Assembly (NCBI GenBank): GCA_903904685.1 | Contig: CAIVDS010000035.1 | Coordinates: forward strand, 1 to 51,002 | From: an uncultured Verrucomicrobiota bacterium | GTDB lineage: Bacteria; Verrucomicrobiota; Verrucomicrobiia; Opitutales; Opitutaceae | Direction of reading: 5' to 3' | DNA length: 51,002 nucleotides | Shown here: in pieces, positions 47,226 to 51,002 of the stretch | Position numbering within the stretch: position 1 is the stretch's first letter | Layout: each line of letters opens with the position of its first letter | The notes under the pieces: generated by a model | The model's database searches: none | The model's input: only the letters and a program-made list of their open reading frames with translations | Told to the model about the DNA's origin: nothing | Program-made: the position numbers and the translations under genes

Positions 47226-47283
47226 CACCGGCGATTAAAACCCTGCGTGAAGGAACTACTCTCCACGCAAAAAATCGCCGGTG
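47226..47283 (-). other. Long hairpin in the porin 3' untranslated region
   Basis: CACCGGCGATT (47226-47236) pairs exactly with AATCGCCGGTG (47273-47283), and an inner stem TGCGTG / CACGCA (47244-47249, 47264-47269) lies inside it. It starts 22 nt after the porin stop and precedes the terminator, so the mRNA or a 3'-derived RNA would carry two stacked structures. Confidence 0.6.
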
Positions 47284-47305
47284 CGTAAGGAAGAACAAAA
47301 CCTGA

Positions 47306-48319
47306 TCAGAAGGTGAACAGGGCCTGGACGCCGTAGAAGGCTCCCTTCTTTCCACTGACCGAAACGGCGCCTGCGGCGCTATCGGCATAGGAAACCTCAC
47401 CACGAACCGACAGGTTGCTCGTGATCTTGTAGGAAGGCGCGAGCGTGAAGTAGGTGCCGGCATTGACACCCTCGTATTTGATGCCGGAGATGCGCGCGAT
47501 GCCGGAGAACTTGTCGGTGAAGTTGTATTGGGCGAAGGTCAGCCAACCGTTGTTCTTGACCGTGCCAATGTCGGCATAGGTCCATTCGGCGGCCAAGGTC
47601 GTCTTGGCGTTCAGCGCGTAGCTGGCCCAAAGATCGTTCACGAAGTCGTTATAGAAGCCGGCGGGGCCGGTGGTGGTCGGGTCTTGATCGCCGTAGCCGA
47701 TGCCTTCCCAGAGGGTCAGCTTGTCGATGCCGGAGTAGGTCACATAAACCTCGGTGCCGACATGCTTGTAATTGCCGTCGCCGCGATTGAAGCCGGTGCT
47801 GGCAAACTCCGAGTCAGTCACGGACACGCCTGCGCCGAATGTCTTGGTCGTGTAATCAATCTTGGCGCCCGTGTGATAGGTGTCGATGTCAGCGATCGTC
47901 GAACCATAGGTGAGCTGGTTCATGCTCGAGGCAAAGAACGACTCATAGCCCATATAGCTGTTGAATTTGCCGACGGTGACGGTGACCTCGCCCTTGGTGT
48001 AGGCCACGTAGGCGTCCAAAATGCCGGAAGTGTCGGCGGCGGTGCCCTTGTTGGGAACATAGAAGAGACTCACCTTGGCGGTGAAATCCTGATATTTCCC
48101 GTTAGCCGCGACCAACGCGGAATCGAGATTGGCGTGGCCCGAGTTGAACAGCGTATCCTTGGGGGATGTGGAGGGATTGGTGTCCGTTATCGTTCCCGCG
48201 GCGGCGGCGTAGCCGCTAAGCGAGAGGTTGTCGTTGACTTTGACATCGGCGGAGGCGGTCGCGGCCAGCGCCACGAGGGACGCGGTCCAACCAGTCAGTT
48301 TGGTCATATGTTTGATCAT
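47306..48319 (-). CDS. Outer-membrane beta-barrel porin-like protein
   Basis: 337 residues with a signal peptide (TGWTASLVALAATASA, cut before DVKVND). The mature part is alternating beta strands, rich in Gly, Tyr, Thr and Asn, and ends in Phe (GVQALFTF), the outer-membrane assembly signal. No charged catalytic motif. A general porin or barrel with unknown selectivity. Expression seems to start at a sigma-54-type promoter. ATG 48319 or ATG 48307 are both possible; no ribosome binding site is obvious. Confidence 0.85.
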   Translation of the reverse strand: MIKHMTKLTGWTASLVALAATASADVKVNDNLSLSGYAAAAGTITDTNPSTSPKDTLFNSGHANLDSALVAANGKYQDFTAKVSLFYVPNKGTAADTSGILDAYVAYTKGEVTVTVGKFNSYMGYESFFASSMNQLTYGSTIADIDTYHTGAKIDYTTKTFGAGVSVTDSEFASTGFNRGDGNYKHVGTEVYVTYSGIDKLTLWEGIGYGDQDPTTTGPAGFYNDFVNDLWASYALNAKTTLAAEWTYADIGTVKNNGWLTFAQYNFTDKFSGIARISGIKYEGVNAGTYFTLAPSYKITSNLSVRGEVSYADSAAGAVSVSGKKGAFYGVQALFTF

Positions 48320-48634
48320 GGCTTGTGTGTTTTGTTTGTAGGTCGGCCTGGTCTTCCCCGCAGTTTGTCCGCGGCGAATGTTTTAGCCGGGTTCTCCCTA
48401 GCAAATCATATGCCAAGCAAGGACCCTGCGGCGATTCTCTGCACGGAAAGGGCGTATCACCCTCTGTCGACCGCCCGTTCGGTGCCGCGTTCAAACCGCC
48501 CCGGCTTCGCCAAGGCATCCCATCGGTCCATTCGGCAACGGCCAAGCCAAGGGGTCGCTTGACAACAAGATCGCATGAAACCACCACAACTCACCGTGAA
48601 CCTGAAGCCGACCGGGGAATCCCGGCCAATCGTC
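48320..48634. other. Divergent intergenic region, porin / SGNH hydrolase
   Basis: It holds the sigma-54-type site for the porin at 48400-48416. A TTGACA at about 48558 could be a -35 for the rightward gene, but no -10 stands at the right distance. Nothing else is visible. Confidence 0.4.
48400..48416 (-). promoter_or_regulatory. Sigma-54-type promoter for the porin gene
   Basis: Minus strand TTGGCATATGATTTGCT. It matches TGGCAY-N5-TTGCT, with the invariant GG and GC separated by exactly 10 nt. The expected transcript start is about 48388, giving a leader of about 70 nt before the ATG at 48319. A sigma-54 activator would be needed; none is in the window. Confidence 0.6.
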
Positions 48635-50341
48635 ATGACTACCCTTCGCACCGCCGCCTGTCTCGCGCTTTTTTCCCTCCTCCTCGGCCTCGCCCTGCCC
48701 GGCGTTTCGCTCCGAGCCGACACCATCGTCCGCGACAACGACCGCATCCTCTTCTGTGGCGACAGCATCACCGCCCAAGGCTGGAAAGGCGGCAAAGGAG
48801 GCTTCGTCTCCATGGTCGCCCAAGCGATCACCGACGCCCACCCCGGCTGGCACATCTCCGTCAACGCCCTCGGCGCCAGCGGCGCGGCGGTCGGCAGTTG
48901 GCAGGGCATGGAGATAAAAAGCCGCACCCAGCCCGTCTTCCTCGACAAGCCCGACAGCCCCACGCCCATGGAGGTCAAATCCGGCCTCGATGCCGGCGCC
49001 GACATCGTCGTCGTCATGCTCGGCATGAACGACCTCCTCTACCCCCAGGTCTCCGAGAAACCCGCCGACCTCGACGCCTGGAAAAACCGCTACCACGACC
49101 TCGTCGAAGCCATCCGCGCCCGCGCCCATCCGCGCCTGTTCGCCTTCGGCACCATCACCCCGCTCACCGAGGATCTCGACGGCCCCAAGATTCGCATCGA
49201 GAACGAACTCAACCACCGCCTCGTCGAGCTCGCGCAGGAAGAACACGCCGTCATCCTGCCCACCCACGAGGCCGCCGTCGAATACCTCAACCTCGGTCGC
49301 GGCTACAAGCCCGACTTCCACTTCGCGGGCGACTTCGTCCACCCCTCCATGCCTGTCGCCGTCGCCGTCGGCATGTTGCGCGGCCTGGGCGAGACCGACG
49401 CCGCCGAGCGGCTCAAGCAGAAATACGCCGGCGTCTACCTCCCCGCCGACAAGGACCTGCCCGCCCTCTCCTACGCCTTCGACATCCGGCCCGGCACCCC
49501 CGATGACGCCAAACACACCTTCGTCATCCACTACCAGTGGACGCCGCCGACCGCCTCCTCCTCCAACGTGAACGTCACCGCCACCGTCCCCGCCGGCTGG
49601 GACGTCGCGCCGCCGAGCCAGACCGCCGCGAAAGGCGACTTCACCGTCTCCGGCCCGCTCGACCGGCTCGTCAACAAGATCACCCTCGTCGCCGCCGCCG
49701 GCGACCTCGTCCGCACCGCCGAGGTTGTCATCCCCGCCGCCTGGCGCATCGCCACCGGCCCCGGTCGCGGTCTCGGCCTGATTCGCGGCACCACCGATTT
49801 CGATCCCGCCAAGGACATCGAACCTCTCGACCAGACCCTCCGGCAGGATTCCGCCTGGCTCGCTCCCGTCACCTTCGACGGTGCGCACGGCGAGCAGACC
49901 ACGCCGCCTTGGCAACGCTACATCGCCACCGTCAACTACCCCGGTCGCGGCGCTCCCGGCAGCGTCGATCTTTCCGCCGTCGGCTTCTTCCAGCAGCGCG
50001 ACATCGCCTACGGCGCCCGCTGGATTCGCAGCGACAAGGACCGCACCGTCCAGGTCACTCTCGGCTCCCAGACCTTTACCCGTGTCCACGCCGAAAGACT
50101 CTGGATGAACAACGACCTCCTCTTCGAGGGCAAGGTCTTCGCCGCGCCCCGCACCCAGGTCGTCGTCGACGCCAAACTCCGCGCCGGCTGGAACCGCCTC
50201 TGGTTTTATTCCAATTTCTTCCAGTGGCAGTGGCAGTTCTCCATCGATCTCGCCGGCAAAGACGGCGACGACCTCTCCGACCTCCGCTACGCGACGACGC
50301 CCCCCGCGCCAGGCAGTCCCGCCTTGGCAATCAAGCCTTAA
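48635..50341 (+). CDS. Secreted SGNH/GDSL hydrolase with C-terminal domain
   Basis: 568 residues. Signal peptide LRTAACLALFSLLLGLALPG. SGNH domain (about 32-265): nucleophile S44 in FCGDSITAQG, Gly in ALGASG, Asn132 in GMND and D233/H236 in GDFVHPS. The C-terminal 300 residues are a beta-rich domain of unknown kind that ends in a WNRLWFYSNFFQWQWQF aromatic block and may bind carbohydrate. Families like this deacetylate or de-esterify polysaccharides; the substrate is not known. An upstream ATG at 48575 would add 20 residues before the signal peptide. Part of a carbohydrate-related zone with the GH95 gene, but not in its operon. Confidence 0.85.
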   Translation: MTTLRTAACLALFSLLLGLALPGVSLRADTIVRDNDRILFCGDSITAQGWKGGKGGFVSMVAQAITDAHPGWHISVNALGASGAAVGSWQGMEIKSRTQPVFLDKPDSPTPMEVKSGLDAGADIVVVMLGMNDLLYPQVSEKPADLDAWKNRYHDLVEAIRARAHPRLFAFGTITPLTEDLDGPKIRIENELNHRLVELAQEEHAVILPTHEAAVEYLNLGRGYKPDFHFAGDFVHPSMPVAVAVGMLRGLGETDAAERLKQKYAGVYLPADKDLPALSYAFDIRPGTPDDAKHTFVIHYQWTPPTASSSNVNVTATVPAGWDVAPPSQTAAKGDFTVSGPLDRLVNKITLVAAAGDLVRTAEVVIPAAWRIATGPGRGLGLIRGTTDFDPAKDIEPLDQTLRQDSAWLAPVTFDGAHGEQTTPPWQRYIATVNYPGRGAPGSVDLSAVGFFQQRDIAYGARWIRSDKDRTVQVTLGSQTFTRVHAERLWMNNDLLFEGKVFAAPRTQVVVDAKLRAGWNRLWFYSNFFQWQWQFSIDLAGKDGDDLSDLRYATTPPAPGSPALAIKP

Positions 50342-50437
50342 AAACCAAGTGCGGCGGCCCATCGCCTGCCCGTATAAATCGATACCGCTCGCTCCGGCCC
50401 CTTCGGATTGACCCCGACCGGCTTGTCTGGTGCCAAC

Positions 50438-50813
50438 GCGCACTCTGCCGAGGGTCAGCAAACTCCTACCATTGGCAAAACCGGCTTCTCCGGAGCCTCA
50501 ACCGGCTTCGACGGACGGCAAACCGGCATGGCCGGACGGCCTTGGGGCTGCCCCGATGGGCAAACCTCTTCGTTCCCGCGCAACACCCTTTCTCGATCAA
50601 AAGCCTAGGAATGCGTGGTGACGGTTGGGCGAACCGTCCCGGTGAGCCGCGGCTCGGCAGGGATGCCTCGCCCTACCCTTTTGATACCTTTTGAATGCGA
50701 TAGGGCGCAAAAGGCCTTTGCCGGCACGCCCCAAGTCGACCCCGAGGGGTGAAAAACCTTGGCCATCGCGCAAAATGCTTCCAACCAGGAGAAAAAGGCT
50801 TCGCCAACGCAGA
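50438..50813 (+). repeat. Dispersed element, conserved part, copy B
   Basis: It matches 33477-33875 in order and orientation: CTCTGCCGAGGGTCAGCAA at the left, CCTCAACCGGCTTCGACGGA in the middle, the GC-rich palindromic block around CCGCGGCTC, GATACCTTTT and CTTCGCCAACGC at the right end, where a 21-nt array begins. It lies about 95 bp after the stop of the SGNH gene, as copy A lies just after a gene stop. No gene is seen from 50342 to the window end. Confidence 0.75.
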
Positions 50814-51002
50814 GTTGGGAATAGTTTTTCTCATGTTTGGAATAGTTGATGCAATGTTGGGAATAGTTAATCGAGTGTTGGGAATAGTTTTTGTGATGTT
50901 TGGAATAGTTAATCGAGAGTTGGGAATAGTTTTTTCGATGTTGGGAATAGTTTTTCCAGTGTTGGGAATAGTTTTTTTGGAGTTGGGAAATGTTGGCGGA
51001 GA
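50814..51002 (+). repeat. 21-nt tandem array, copy B (9 units, runs off the edge)
   Basis: Nine units of exactly 21 nt, GTTGGGAATAGTTTTTNNNNN, fill 50814 to the last base of the window. Only the last five positions and a few others vary. Both strands have open frames; the minus strand reads heptads with TIPN (KTIPNIE, LTIPNIT), the plus strand LGIVF. The array starts at the same place relative to the conserved element as the one at 33876. Confidence 0.92.

Noticed and set aside
48558-48590. TTGACA as -35 of a promoter for the SGNH gene
   Set aside because: No -10 hexamer at 16-18 nt.
48491-50461. 656-codon minus frame opposite the SGNH hydrolase
   Set aside because: The plus strand has a signal peptide and all SGNH motifs; the minus frame has none.

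Overview
The window looks like chromosomal DNA of a high-GC Gram-negative bacterium, most likely Verrucomicrobiota near Opitutaceae. This is inferred from gene content, not from a search: lpxA and a porin (outer membrane), a TIGR03790 protein, a family-B DNA polymerase, a GH95 fucosidase, a lone uroporphyrinogen-decarboxylase-like methyltransferase relative and a complex I of the two-NuoM type. No rRNA or tRNA gene was seen.

Layout. 1-3367 (minus): a signalling cluster with a PAS-rich hybrid histidine kinase, an Rcp1-like response regulator and the start of another receiver protein whose DNA duplicates the kinase receiver. 3582-10390 (minus): DUF1015 protein, family-B DNA polymerase, small membrane protein, a ClpS-linked protein, ClpS and prolyl-tRNA synthetase. 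10733-22832 (plus): an unbroken 12-gene complex I operon, nuoA-B-C-D-I-H-J-K-L-M-M-N, with no nuoE, nuoF or nuoG and with two consecutive NuoM genes. 23131-26514 (minus): a membrane pyrophosphatase and an unknown protein. 26769-32132: clpP, a TIGR03790 protein, an S1/P1 nuclease, a ClC exchanger and a small EamA protein. 32364-33455: the UroD-like enzyme.

33477-35667 is an accessory island. It holds a dispersed repeat element with a 21-nt tandem array, a heptamer array, a truncated integrase-like gene, an integron-type core site, a low-GC lipoprotein gene that looks like a gene cassette, and an IS110-family transposase fragment. 35676-37812 (minus) is a fluoride module (riboswitch, crcB, DUF190) followed by a HupE/UreJ-like protein. 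37888-43620 (minus) is a housekeeping run: aroB, unknown, lpxA, pdxA, A-type Fe-S carrier, infC, amidase. 43840-50341 has a GH95 fucosidase, RNase PH, a porin with a strong sigma-54-type promoter, and an SGNH hydrolase. A second copy of the dispersed element, with its own 21-nt array, runs off the right edge.

The main energy theme is a quinone-reducing, ion-pumping complex I without its own NADH-oxidising module, followed by a proton-type pyrophosphatase. The strongest points for follow-up are the two-NuoM complex I with an extended NuoL and an altered second NuoM, the relic integron, and the paired 21-nt arrays attached to a conserved dispersed element.
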